Shown piece by piece: positions 50,038-63,985 of a stretch of DNA of 64,000 nt (its first letter is position 1; each line of letters opens with the position of its first letter). The translations under genes were made by a program, and so were the position numbers. This DNA comes from Glandiceps talaboti (lineage: Eukaryota > Hemichordata > Enteropneusta > Spengelidae), in the NCBI RefSeq assembly GCF_964340395.1, contig NC_135568.1, positions 2,686,001-2,750,000 of the forward strand. Reading direction: 5' to 3'. Under the pieces are notes generated by a model that saw only the letters and a program-made list of their open reading frames with translations, was not told the DNA's origin and made no database searches.

Positions 50038-51140
50038 CAAATGAATGATGGCACTCTAAGCTTGTTGAGGTTATAAAAATATGATAACAAAAATACAATA
50101 TAATCCCTATGAAAATGTAAAGGTTTTTCTCCAATCGAAAACTTCATTGACTATGCAGCCAACGACATCTTACTCGTATAAAAGTTCCTTATTAACAATT
50201 GCGTAAGGGCATGACAAGTGAACACATATTATATCTTTATGTTTCTTAAGAGACAAATGATAACATATCCTAACCCCTAGAGCCATGTCATAACTCATGT
50301 AGTAAGAATCCCCAAGTTGAAGCTCAGGTGTTAAGAATCTTCGATTATGAAATAAATCGTCATCAATGCAAGTGGGTTCTCAGGTTAATAAGGTATGGTC
50401 AGGGGGATTAAGATACGTAAGATACCAGAAGTGTGCAATTGGATGCAAAAAATAGATAAACCACGTGATGTAGTTATACTTTTGATTGTTTTTAGTATTG
50501 TCTGAGCAGGTATTACACACAACCTCCCCAATTGGGTTTGCTGTTTTAATCTCAGATTGTAAGTGTATAGTTTGGACAGGACAACAGTTGCATACGTTAT
50601 GACATGCTTTTGTATCTCACATGTCAGTTAGAGAGACAGATGATATACTTGGCATTACTGACACGTACGTATATTACGATACTATCTTTATTTTGTCGGG
50701 GGTAGCAGAGACATGCATATTACAGCGGTACTCTTTTGGCGGCATTGATTAGTAGTTATTGATGCTTATAATTAATTGTTTGTTCAGTATGTGAATTGGT
50801 TTTTGATTTATGATTTTAATACGCGTGTTTGTAGTACATATATGTTCATGTTCTTTAACATGTTTACCATATTCACAATAGAAGAAAGTTTCTTATTATT
50901 TGGTTTACAACTGTCGGAAAAGTTACGAGATATGAGGATGAGGATAGGAAAAAGTTTATAAATAGCCCAGGAGTAGGGATATATTTGTGTCTATCCTTTG
51001 CAACCTTTGCTGAACGCTTAATATTTATTTAACCACACCCTTTGAAGATTTTCTTTAAACGAAAGTAGGCTTGTTTCTTTTATATCGTTTAGTCTATGTC
51101 AAAAAACAAATCAATTAATAAACTGATCAATAAATAAAAA

Positions 51141-51141
51141 A

Positions 51142-51226
<85 letters not shown>

Positions 51227-51255
51227 GTCAGTCAGTCAGTCAGTCAGTCAGTCAA
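51141..51255. repeat. (AATC)n-(AGTC)n compound microsatellite
   Basis: About 20 AATC units change into about 8 AGTC units after 51,224. Confidence 0.97.
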
Positions 51256-52949
51256 TCTCAGCCAGCCAACCAGTCAACCTACGAACCAATTTATTTACAT
51301 TTCTTTGGGAGACAGTGTATTAACATTTACATAGTAAAAGGTTTTAGTTATTTTGATTTCAATTGCAGTCTCATTAGTACTTATTTAATATTCAGACGAA
51401 AGTTGATACTATTGGATAAGCAGACCCGATATGTTAAGTACAACACTACTCTCCTGGGCGGGTACAGGAAGTACGGGTCACAGATATAATGTAAATAGAC
51501 CAGTTTGATGAATTATGTAGTGTTAGAAAATATAAACTGATTGACTTTGTAGATTTCCTCCCCAGAGACTTCGACCTGTGATATAAATCTTTGTCGATAA
51601 CATTAATGTATTGCTCCAGAAAGACAGGATTGAACAGACTAGTTTGAGACATAACAGGACACCAGTTAATCTATGGAGACAACTTGTGTATATAGTAACA
51701 TCCTTTGACGTGTAGAAATTCGAATTATGGTTTCTAACTTTTATGGTTTCACGAGTTCATGGTTAAACATTGGAAGTGCCATATGTACGATAAAGGGTAA
51801 GATAAACCTAAACATAACACAGGGTTAAAACACACCACGATTAAGTAGGGGGTGAGTCCTATGCGCAGTTGAAAAGAAACAAAAGGAATGTATGGGAGGG
51901 AAGTCAAACATTTATCTCCGTCAACACATGGTAACCAAAATGTGAGCATGTACAAATCGACCTGTTTACCAAACTGTGTCATATGGACAAAAGGCTCTCA
52001 CTATGCCAATTGCAAATATGGTATCATAATACTAGATGTAGTGGTTACCATAATAACCAACATATTGAAATTGAGGAAATTAATCCCCTTATCAAAATGT
52101 CAAATGAGTCACTAATGACACTGGCATTTATCTCTGAGTGTTTGTAAATGATGAATCCAATGACATCATCAGACATGTCTTGTATAGAAACCATAGCAAC
52201 CAAAGTGTTATATCTGTTGGAGGTTATATTTTAACCCCAAGTAAAGTCATTGTTGGTATGCGCCTTTTTAGTACCCTCTAGTTGATAATTTTAATAGAGT
52301 TTGGAACTAACTGTACATGTGTGTTTAAACATGTATATCTTGATAAAAATCGTTGTCAGATTCATAAAATTTTAATGACAGTCCTGGATGCCGTGTATGG
52401 TTGATGTTATCATTGTTATGGAGTAATTCAGTTGGGTTATAATAGAATTAATGATATACATAGTGCATAACAAGTGATTAGTCGATGGTAACACAGAATA
52501 CTAAATAAATATCTACACCATGTGCTATAGTACTCTAGACATGAAATAAATATCAAACATGGTTCATATTGTATTACAAATACATATATTCAATTTGAAA
52601 GGTATATACTGTTATTCTAACATGACTTTTAATATTGCAAGGCTTCAAACCTTTACTCTGTGTGATGTGAAACAGATTCAATATTTCATTTCGTGAGTAT
52701 CAGTATACGTCTGTGCATATTACAGGACTCGTTTTACTTGGAACCACAACATTCATTTAATCAGACACATTTGTAGGTAAAGATGAATAATAGTTATTGA
52801 AAGAAGTTTAATATGCAAATATTTATTGCACTTCTTGGTATGTTAATATATGTGTTGCACTACGACCCAGGCCTAGATACGTTTGGAGAGTCCGGAGTAC
52901 CAAGAACATACATAAACACACAGAGACACACACATACAGATACATATGT

Positions 52950-53137
<188 letters not shown>

Positions 53138-53739
53138 GAATAAAGGCGTCTCACTGGGGGAGTGGGGGGGGACTGAATTAACCAACTGAAGATCGCAGAA
53201 AGCGTGAAACTCTGAGATAATATGACATTGTGGCCTTAGGAAATGTTAACACGTGTAATTGTACACAAACTGTGCCGTAAATCTAATTGTTATGATTTCT
53301 GTTTCTGAGACACATACAATGAAGATGGCTTTATTCTGCATATATTTAATATTACATTTACCATGGCTAGTAGTTATAAAGTAACCGACTTCATTTTCAC
53401 TGATTAGTACTAATCATTTAGATCATACAGTATACCAATGAACACTGACAGACAAACTAATCAACGGCGCCGTTATTTGATAGGCTTCATTACCTGAATC
53501 GACTATAAGTGCGTTTTAGACTATACGTCTGCTGCTGTACTTTGGTTGTGAAGCCACGCATGGCGCAGTATATTAACATCTTGTAGCACATGTCTGACGT
53601 GTGGATTGAATACATGAAGCGTAGATAATTGTATTAGGAGTGGGGTGTTGTTAATACACTTTTAACACGGAGTGTACCTCGGAAATAAACTTTAAACTTG
53701 ATGTATGTTACTTAAATTTGTTGAGGAAAGCTCAACCTC

Positions 53740-54000
53740 ATTTTCATTCAAACCCAGGAAAGAAATGAGGGGTCACTAATATATACATTGTTTAAATAGA
53801 TATCAAAATGCAATCATTCTAGAATACAATATGGCCACCGCCGACTACTGTTTTAACTTTAATAGAAAAATAAAAGATTGGTGATTTCTTTAAAAACAAG
53901 ATACTGAACCTCAAAAATAATCATTATTTTATAAGGACCAGGAACAAGCGTTCATTTGTCGAAGTTTTGGAAAGAATTGAAGAACTTTGATTTTCAGGAA
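53740..54000 (+). mobile_element. Diverged dispersed repeat, family A, copy 2
   Basis: Contains CAATATGGCCACC, AAAATAAAAGAT, GATTTC, AAACAAGATACTGAACC in the same order as copies near 3,780 and, inverted, 60,540. It lies just left of the foldback element at 54,062. Confidence 0.55.
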
Positions 54001-54061
54001 AATTGGTGACAATTTCTTGCTACCACCATGGAAGTGGGTTACCCATTTCCATGCTACCACC

Positions 54062-54186
54062 TAGTCTCGGTTACCCAGACTCTCGCCGCCTGGGGCTCTG
54101 TCTACGAGACCTCCCTAACCGAGATCTCGTCTAGGTGGTCTCGTAGAAGAGCCCCAGCAGTGAGAGTCTGGGTAACCGAGACTATA
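54062..54186. mobile_element. Foldback element, 125 bp, arms of about 50 bp
   Basis: The left arm begins TAGTCTCGGTTACCCAGACT and its first 22-base match from 54,063 is perfect with 54,162-54,183. Inner parts (GGGGCTCTGTCTACGAGACC and its partner) match with a few changes. GCTACCACC abuts both sides, but the same word also occurs at about 54,019, so it is uncertain as a target duplication. An alternative is a TA duplication. Confidence 0.85.
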
Positions 54187-55065
54187 GCTACCACCACCAT
54201 GACAGAAGCTAGATATTGTAAACTTGTATTCATAAAAGTAAGGGCTTTACGTTATTTAAGTGTTGTTCGGCTATCTTCATCCAATCAATAAATAGTGGCT
54301 GAAAAAAGCCAATTTAGGAAACTCGATTATCAGCAGCTGTTATGCTACAACTTGACTTTACGAAATCATGTTGACGAAGTGACAGTAAGATTTGGAAAAA
54401 AGTACGATGTTTGATATAAAGATGTGTATTTTATTTGTATTAACGAAAACCGTTTCATTACTGTCTTTCATCAATTATGGTCTTACTGGGACGTGGCATC
54501 GAACATTTTATTTTCTGAAACAGAAGCTGTTTACAGAAATGTATAATGAAAGAATATGTTTGCAAATGTTAAATCGATATCGTTTAGGCTCATATAGGCA
54601 TGTTTGATAATCACTCGGTGAAAACTATGATCTAGCTTCACCTACGCATCGTTTTCCCTTGGGTGCACATGTATGACATTTCAATGTCACATTAGATTGG
54701 CCTACTTATTACTTCATACTGAAATTGTGTCAGTGTTCAATCAAGTAAATGTATTCAGCCTCGTAAAATGGAGTTTAACAGTCAGGCTTATACAAACGCA
54801 TTTCAGAAATTTAGCTGCTCAGTTGGTATTGTTAGTGGGGCAGACCTTGCAACCTGTGACACCCAAGTAATTAAATATTGTGAGGTCGATATGAAAATAC
54901 AAGGCTCTTGCTCCCACTTTAATTCTATATTCAGTCCTTTCATATAGAACATTTGGCAGAAATCTAATAAAAAAATAAAATAAAATAAGTGGACAATGAT
55001 TACATTGTTGATTCTAAAATAAAAACAAACACTTTCTTTGGAAACATATCTTTCTGGTAACATGG

Positions 55066-55069
55066 GGTT

Positions 55070-55110
<41 letters not shown>

Positions 55111-55112
55111 CG
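55066..55112. repeat. (TTG)n microsatellite
   Basis: About 15 TTG units with one TCG. Confidence 0.95.
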
Positions 55113-56121
55113 TTGTTACAATTACAGGAGGTGTCATTTCCAAGGATTTATTGAATTCGTAAGATAAGAATTCTGGGGTTAGGTTTGGTTGACCATACCG
55201 CTGCAAAGATGTATTCGTGGTTTTTTAAAAAAGAAAAGCATAACTTTAATCCATGGATGTTGAGACTCCGGATCCGACACGCTCCAATTAATGGCGTTTA
55301 CAAGGTATGCAGGAAATGACATAGCTGGGAAAGAAGTGACTCAAGGACGTAACAAAAAATCGATGGCCTTGTGATCCGCATCGCCCTCTGTTTACACATG
55401 ACAGGAGAACTGGACACAGCGGACAGTGTTCAGTATTAATGAAGTTTTTTTATTAATACATATACATGTTCTCCCGCCGAAACCAAGATGATTATCAGTG
55501 TTGCGAATAAAGTGTGGAAATTATCAAGTTTCATCCAACATGTGCAGAGGATATTGGAATTTATCAGGCACTCAGGAGATATTCGGGATGATGGATTGTG
55601 GAAATGAAAGTGGCGGCAGTCATTTGGGAACGGGGGCCGTAGACTGATCTCTTGATACGAGCCTTGGTAAAACGAGTTTTACAGATTAATGTTCTCACTT
55701 GAATATTAAATGTGTCACTTACTTATTCTTACTTAAGAGAGAATGTTTTAATTTTAAATCGATGATTAGCCGTGCCAAACATTTAAAACATATTGATGAT
55801 GTTTCTTTCGTTTTCATTTTGATATCATGATAGAATTTGAAATGGTGAATTAAAGTTGAATCCATTTATGTCGTATTCTCTGGTCACATATGAAGAGTTC
55901 GGAGAATCAGGGTAAAGCCGTTGTAGTTAGTTTTCTTTGGTACGCTTTCTTCGCATATTAACAGAGATAGAATACGCCTAAGAAATAGCCCTTTAAACTT
56001 GTATTGTTACATCGCTCAAAAAACTCCAACCTACTCTCGGTTAAAATCATTTAAATAGATCTGGGGTCAGCGTACACATTTGTGAAACAGAGAAAATTTA
56101 GTCATTTTCGAATCCAATATG

Positions 56122-56281
56122 TATGAAAGCCAGTAAGGGACATTTTGTAAAATAAAAAATAAAAAATAATCTTGTGAGCACAACATAATATCTTGTGCGC
56201 ACGACTTACTATCTTGTGGTTGTGCTCACGAGATAATTTTTTATTTTTTATTTTACAAAATGTCCCTTACTGGCTTTCATA
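56122..56281. mobile_element. Foldback element, 160 bp, arms of about 65 bp
   Basis: TATGAAAGCCAGTAAGGGAC at the left is matched exactly by GTCCCTTACTGGCTTTCATA at the right, and the pairing continues through the AT-rich and GTGAGCACAAC segments with only two or three differences. AATATG occurs directly outside both ends and may be a target duplication. No coding capacity. Confidence 0.88.
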
Positions 56282-57847
56282 AATATGGCTGTCGAATACT
56301 GCATTAACTATATGGGGTATTTGTCCCCACGGCATATGTACAACTACCTCGATGAAAACTTTTCGATTCCCAACAATTTTCCCATGGAAGAAATGTTTAC
56401 ATAATAATAATTCTCATGGGATGGGATGGATGGAGGGAAGGTAAGAGTGGGATTCGTGTCAACTGAAATCTAGTTTGCAATTATTGAACAATTGACTTCA
56501 AAGTTCAGATAAAATGCATACGAGCAAGGCATTTATTAATCACGTGATTGAAGTAAGGTTACATTTTTATAGGTGTCAAATTGTTCGCTACTATCAAATT
56601 ACTGTGAATTTTCCAGGCAATGATTTACCTGAAAACCTGAATAAATTGCACGGCTCGCAATGAGAGTTATTGAGTTCATAAGTTTGTTTGTTCGTGCATA
56701 TGACAGATGAGCACTTTCCCGCCAATTCTTATTATTCACTGTTATCGACACCATACAACCTTACATATGTAATATCGCAATCAATGGGACAATATATTTC
56801 TTAGTAATAAGAACACGATTTTGTTACTGATAGATATTAATTGAGTGCTGCTGGGCATTCTTTAGATTCGTTAAATTGTAACGAAGAAAGCGCAATAAAG
56901 ATACTTGCAATTTATTAAGGTATCCATTACCTTATCAATATTTCAGCCATTCAGCGAATTCTTTACAATGGCCAATATGCTCAATAAAAGAACCCACACC
57001 CCTTGTATGAAACAACTGTTAAGAATACAAAATATTGATTTTCATATTCTTATGTGAAATCGCCGTCTATGCTAATAAATGTTGATAGAAAATTTCAGTG
57101 AATAAATTCTGCTTATATATAGAAAAAAACGTACGAACAACGTCCTTTAGGAAAAAATCGCTTAATGTTTCAAGCTAGAACTCTGTCCAACTCGGAGGTT
57201 GAGGTTAAACAGCTAAACAGCCAGTCAATCCGAACGTAATGGAAATGCGTAAGAGAGTATATCGGGAATACAAAATCATTAAACGTTAAAACAGAACTCA
57301 ACGTTGAAAAAACACATCAGTACTAGATAAAACAAACGCTCACCATACCAATGTAATGGAAAGCCTACACCTAGAAATAGAATATAGTGGTTAATTGACG
57401 GTAAAAAGAATAATTGTTTATCAATTCCTTTGGGCTGTAACGTTCTAAGGAGGAATATAATCTCTTCCCTCTCAGCCTTAAACTATCTTCACTACCATCA
57501 ACTCTAAACAATTCTTAAAACAGACATACCTCCAATAGAATAGCCATTATTATGAAAATGAGCAAAAAATACAGGCTAAAACCGTAACCATTGGTTTTGA
57601 TAAATAGTCATTACTCGAAACGCTCAGCAAACCTTGCATCTTAGAGGACTGTTTTTACCTGCGTTTTTTCTACACCTTTGATAGAAAGCTATGTGTCTGT
57701 TTCCGTCTTCATATTCTCATTAAGAAGTATCAAGATGTTGATCATAACATAGAGATGGCTAAAATTAAAGGCGTTACTGATTTTGAAATAAAATATTCGT
57801 AAAGTTTACACCTCAACACCTCCAGCGAATGTGGATCATTCTGTCAG

Positions 57848-57905
57848 ACCCAGTTAGACACTGAAGAAGGATAAGCGATTTATTCGAAACATGTCTGTTT
57901 CTTTA
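57848..57905 (+). ncRNA. Hammerhead-ribozyme-like motif, possibly from a Penelope-like element
   Basis: CTGAAGA (57,861-57,867) fits the CUGANGA box. GGATAA and TTATTC can pair as helix II around GCGAT. GAAAC follows at 57,886-57,890, then AT and GTC, the expected cleavage triplet. Outer strands AGACA and TGTTT can form a 5-bp helix I with one G-T pair. One extra A sits between the first box and helix II, and helix III would be only two pairs. Small hammerheads of this kind are known from Penelope-like retroelements. Activity is unproven. Confidence 0.35.
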
Positions 57906-58859
57906 TCAAAAGTGGAAGAAGAGAACTTGTGTATGGATTTTATCACACATTTTTATTATACAGCATTTTTTGTAATCTGGAGAAAATTTCATCCACACCA
58001 ACATTTGATAATATACCTTTTAATTGATAAGAACTTCATTGTATTATCAAAATCCAGCGTATTTATCCCAATACCGCATATTACACAGTGCACCCATTCA
58101 TCTCTTTAGCGCCCTCTATTCATACAGTGCTGACACACATGTCAGATTGTACACCTTGAAATATGTCATCTGTCCTCCTACAAATCATCAAAAACTCCTT
58201 TCACACGTCATTGAAAACACAGAATTTTCTCGGTGATATTTGCAATGAAACTTACAAGAAATTAACTGAAGTGATCGTAATGACAATTTCTGTTAAGTGG
58301 TTCTTAGGTGCAAAGTAAGCTAATGTCGACGCAGCAATTATAAAAAATGTTAAATGTTATCCCGTTTCGATGCAGTAGATGAAAGGTATTTCTTTAAATG
58401 ACTCAAGAACATTGTAAGTCGAAAATTTATCTTTGAATGATGTGCCACAAGCTGTGAAAGGTTGTAAATTGCATCATTATCTATTACTACATTAGTAAAC
58501 TTGTTGAAATACGACCAAGGAAATTGTAAATAGTGGCAACCGAACACACTTGATCTTGATAAAGGTAAAATATTGTAGGAACTCTAATTCAGGGAGGCTA
58601 TAAATCTATATTGAAATACAAGTGTTCTCGTGATTCCTATATCTCATTGGAGAAATTCTGTAGGGAGGGTCAAATCTACTCGTTATTTTCTAACCTTACA
58701 AATCAAACCAAGTGCAATGATTAATCTCAATTTACAGTTTAAAGGCAACCCAGAAGAATTAAGAAATGCATCCACTGTTTTTTAATGCAAGTCCGTTGGG
58801 GGCAATGGCTTTATAACCCGATGTGTTGCACTGCAATACAGAAAAGGACAGCCATTCAA

Positions 58860-59093
58860 TAGCCCCATCTACACGTAGGTCGTCCTATCTGAGGCAGTCC
58901 CAAGTCCTACCTGAGGTAGGATAGATTTGTGTCTGCACGTAGGAAGGTTACAGCGTGGATGTCGCGCGTTCCGTCCTGACTGTACATAAGACAAAGTCAG
59001 GAGGGTTTCAGGAAACCTCTCAAAGGTGTCCTAAGTCAGACAATCCTGAATCCTACCTCAGGTAGGATTTTTAGTGCCGTGTAGACGGGGCTA
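58860..59093. mobile_element. MITE-like element, 234 bp
   Basis: Ends TAGCCCCATCTACACG and CGTGTAGACGGGGCTA are inverted with one mismatch. The interior has two internal palindromes, CCTACCTGAGGTAGG and CCTACCTCAGGTAGG. A TA target duplication is possible. No coding frame. Confidence 0.85.
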
Positions 59094-59536
59094 ATATAAA
59101 AGTCATTGTCGCCTTTACAGAATCAGTAGATATATACTTTAAAAAATTGCATTGTAAATGAGGTTTGAGCATTTCGTTCCATGTCTTGAAAATTAGATTC
59201 CACATCTTTCAAGTTCAAAGGTGAACTCCGTTATTCAGTGTAATTAGTTCAGATCAGCAATTGCACTTGAAGACCAAATAGTGTATGTATGTGATCCGGA
59301 CAGGAGTTCGCCATGTTCACCGTGGCACTAAATTTCTGCGTCATCAGATGTTTTGCCACCTAACTATAGTTATGTCATATATTTTGATTTACATCTCTAT
59401 CTTTATAACCTCTTCAAGTCCCATTTCTAATCAAGACTGTCATCTTCCTATTTATATCACTATTAAATTTTAATACTTGTCGTCGCACTTTTTGACATTT
59501 GAGTGTCTGTCTGTTATTGTGTCCCCCCTTCCCTCA

Positions 59537-59752
<216 letters not shown>

Positions 59753-60380
59753 TGCATAAATTGTACACATAAGTGTAAATAAAATGTCATTGTGATAAGA
59801 AATCAGCTACTTCTTTTAACACGTCACTCTCGGTCGGGATGTTTGATTGATTCACTGTTAATTATTAAAAAGAACATCGCAAAACATCAAGGACAAAGTT
59901 TCTTGTGTCAATCCTTCCAATCATGAAATATTGACAGTTTTTATAAGGTGTTATTCATTTGGGATCTATTATTTAGCTACGGGACAGTTTTGTGACAGAT
60001 AAGAAGCTCCCAATGGGCCATTATTTGACCAAAAATGTACATGAAGTTTAACCGATGTTAAGGTCGAGTTCATCTGGGAAACGTAGATTAAGTTGTTTTA
60101 TTAGAATTCAATAACATACTAAGAGCACAGTGAACATATGGCCAGATATGGGTCCAGGTTAGTTCGTTCATGTATGATAGGGACCAAAGGTATGTATGGT
60201 GGTGAAATACATGCCAAACAATATAATCTACACATTACAGGAAGAATTGTAACTCTCGTACGTGTTTGCCAACACTAAACCTCCCCGAATTAGTTTTTGC
60301 AAGATTATCTATTTTGTGATAAGCAACCACACAGACGAGAATCGAATCAAATATCAACTCACTTTGTTTTTAGCAAAATG

Positions 60381-60640
60381 GTTAAGGTAGTATGCGCCTT
60401 GACCTTTTTTTAAAATTCAAAGTTATCCGAAATCTCTCCACACATTGTCATATGAAAACTTATTCCTGTTACTTTTGAAGAAAAAGTTCCATGTCTTGTT
60501 TTCAAGAAAATAGCTATTGTTTTTATTTTCCTGTAGTGTTAACATAGCATTCGGTGACCATATTGGATTCTTAAACGGGTTACTTCTGATATCTCTTTGG
60601 CCTCTATTTCAGAAAAGGAACGGTGACTCCTGATTGTTTT
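60381..60640 (-). mobile_element. Diverged dispersed repeat, family A, copy 3
   Basis: On the minus strand it reads CCAATATGGTCACC, GAAAATAAAA, GAAAACAAGACATGGAAC, then TGGAGAGATTT and ends GGCGCATACTACC. This is the same order as copies near 3,780 and 53,830. GGTAGTATGCGCC may be one terminus. Confidence 0.55.
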
Positions 60641-62283
60641 TATTTATTTTACCTAAGATTGTGTTAACAGCAAAAGGCACATACTGCGTTAATGGACTTT
60701 GATTTCAGTTCATCGTTTTGACAGGATATTTAACACGTTTTAAATGTGAAATAGTAGAAGTACAAAATTACATGTTCACTATCTGATAGTTAATAAATGT
60801 TTTCTAAATCCCTGAAGCGAGAGCAAAACACGGGATGGTTATTAATAAAGCTATTTACGTGTACTGTTACAATCTATGATTCAATGTTTCAGTGGTAAAC
60901 TGAAATCAATGAACAGCCTTTAAAACCTTCAAAACTGTAAAATGAAAGAGTAAACCAATTGCAAGGTTATACCTAGTTATGTTGTATCTGTCCTACAAGC
61001 AATTTGTTCATGTTCTAGAAATTAAATGAGAATTGTCTGACTTAGAAATTGTAAGGTGACCATCAGGCATTGAGGCCATCATTGGAAGGAATGAATTCCA
61101 TATACCACGAGAATAGTTACGTCAAATATTGCATCAATATTCGCAACTCTTACATATATAAATGGTAATTTTGGTACTCCAAGAATGAAGGTAAATTCAC
61201 AATAAAGTCCTGCTAAACATCATCAGACGATTACAGAAAGATAGTGTATAATAATGGTGATATAATCTTATATCTGCAAAATATATGAACATACCTGTGG
61301 TAAATGTTAACAACGAGGTTGGTTTTCATTTATTAAAAGTTAACAGAAACTTACTTGAATAGTTGAATAGATTCTTACAAAGTGTGTGGTAAACCCAAGG
61401 GAGACATGCATTATCACCAGAAACATCAAATGGTCATAGTTTTATCATATTTTGGGGCTCATATAAGTAGGGATTCTAATTTCAGTGTTTTCTCAACGAC
61501 TTTACGGTTAGCGTGACAGAAGAAAGGCAGTCTCTAAGTGATTTTACACAAATGTTAACACAATATAAACAACCCATATGTCACTGTAAAAAAGTTTGGT
61601 AAAAGTTCGGTAATTTTGACGGATAAGCTTATTCATTGTAAAATTCGTCGGCTAATTTATCCCAAAGGACTTACTTACGACAGTCAAAATGACTCGTCCG
61701 TTGATGATATGTCACATACGATATACTGTCCATGTTATGAGACAGAACGATGTTTACGGAATATTTCATGGTAATACATCATAAAGAATTAGTACGAGAC
61801 AGTTTCATTACATACTGTGAAAGAATAGTCTAAGAGGACATCAAACAAACGCCGATCGCTTGGTTCGTCTCCTAATGGATTAACTAGTGCTATATAGTTC
61901 CATTAGTCTACGAAGGAGTGAGCATAAAATGTTTCGCTTGAATTATTGTACGCATACACACACTTATTAAGATTATAGGACAAGTATAGGGGTCATTATA
62001 GCCATACAATTATGTTACAGGTAGATAAAATATTCTATACTTCTAGTCCATCGTATACAGATGTGATAAACAACATTATAGGCCAATTAACAAACTAAAC
62101 ATAGATAGCTAGATGGCTAGATAGATATATACCAAGATAGATGTTTGGTTTACCTAGCTGAATATATGGCTAGATACATATATAGATAAATTGATGTATG
62201 GACAGGTAGGTGGGTGGCCGTATGGGTGGGTGGTTGGATGGATAGATGGCTAGCTGGCTGGGTGGGTGGGTGGATGGATGGAT

Positions 62284-62313
62284 TGATGGATGGATAGACA
62301 GATGGATAGATAT

Positions 62314-62355
<42 letters not shown>

Positions 62356-62457
62356 CAATGCATGTAGAAGAACCCGTGTTAAAGTAAGATTATATATAAT
62401 ATCCGTGGGTAGTTATATATGTGTATGTATGTATGTATGTATGTATGTATGTATGTA

Positions 62458-62510
<53 letters not shown>

Positions 62511-62561
62511 ATGTATGTATGTATGTATGTATGTATGTATGTATGTATGTATGTATGTATA
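62284..62561. repeat. (GATA)n and (ATGT)n-(TG)n-(ATGT)n microsatellites
   Basis: GATA units run from about 62,284 to 62,355, preceded by degenerate GGAT/GGTG units from about 62,190. After 65 bp, ATGT units start at 62,421, are interrupted by TG at about 62,464-62,494, and resume to 62,561. Confidence 0.95.
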
Positions 62562-63103
62562 TGCGTGCTGTTTATGTATAGTGATCTAGTGATGTCTGCA
62601 ATAGTTATTCTACGGTCATGAAATGGTTGAGAGTGATCAGAATAGAACAGGTAGTGAAGCTATTGAAGGGATCATATTCCAATTTAGAAGAACGTCTTTC
62701 TTAAGATCCATTGAAACCCTAGGGATTGCGATCATTTACTTTTTTTGACACGGGTTTTCTTTAATCCGTCAGGGACCAATACTAACTGTAATAAGAAGGC
62801 ATCCTATGTACTGGTATAGGATTAATGTACCCTAATAAATCACAAGTCTCCATTTGACACTAATGATTCTATCATACTCCCATACTCTGTGAGACATACG
62901 ATAGCTCATGCATATCTCGTTGTACATATATTTTAGTGAGCAAAACATTTTGAAGGAGATGCTGATAATCTCTTGCGAACTCTGTGTTCAGTAAAATGGT
63001 TTTATCAAGGAATATTAGCAAGGGTAAAGTCAAGTTATATTGACAAATTCAGAAAGAGAAAGTGCTATGTATTGTTCACATTTAGGAAACAAGGGAGACT
63101 TAT

Positions 63104-63108
<5 letters not shown>

Positions 63109-63142
<34 letters not shown>

Positions 63143-63180
63143 ACGCACATCACATCACAGATGCGAACACACACACACAC

Positions 63181-63270
<90 letters not shown>
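63109..63270. repeat. (AC)n and (AT)n microsatellites
   Basis: AC tracts to about 63,183 are followed by about 83 bp of pure AT. Confidence 0.97.
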
Positions 63271-63272
<2 letters not shown>

Positions 63273-63740
63273 TTATAGTATATATGTATGCACGCGTTTA
63301 TATATGATGATTACATATAAGAATTATGTATATTGTGGTCACTGAGAGGTAATGGGCCGTGGTATAACTTTATTGATATATGGCGTACTTGTAGTGGTCA
63401 TATAATTTATATACAAACCACGTGTGATTCTTGTAGATGTAATTTGTAGGATCAAGATGCTCATCTCACTACAGAGACAGAAATCCTTGTTCTGCATCAT
63501 CCGTTGCAGCACAAAATAATGCAGGCACACACTTATCACATGCCAGGTACGTCAGAATTAAAGTAATCCGTTTAATCTTTGATTATCAGCGAACATTGCG
63601 GCACTTTGTCAGCTCCATTTATTCACAGGGTTTGATAACTGTATGCATTTTAATGTTGTAGCAAAACTAGCAATGTGGACAAAGTACTGTCAGGAACAAG
63701 ATGGAATGACAAATGTTAACCTAACACAATACACTAGAGA

Positions 63741-63742
<2 letters not shown>

Positions 63743-63771
<29 letters not shown>

Positions 63772-63985
63772 TGTATGTATGTATGTATGTATGTATGTAT
63801 GTATGCATGCATGCATGCATGCATGCATAAATGCATGCATGCATGCATGTACGTACGTACGTACGTACGTACGTACGCCTGCCTGCCTGCCTGCCTGCGT
63901 GTTTGTTTGTTTGTTTGTTTGTTTGTTTGTTTGTTTGTTTGTTTGTTTGCTGTCTGTCTGTCTGTCTGTCTGTCTGTCTTTTGTG
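63743..63985. repeat. Compound tetranucleotide array with six successive units
   Basis: ATGT units change to ATGC, then ACGT, GCCT, GTTT and CTGT in separate homogeneous blocks of 4-15 units. It reaches almost to the window edge. Confidence 0.97.
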
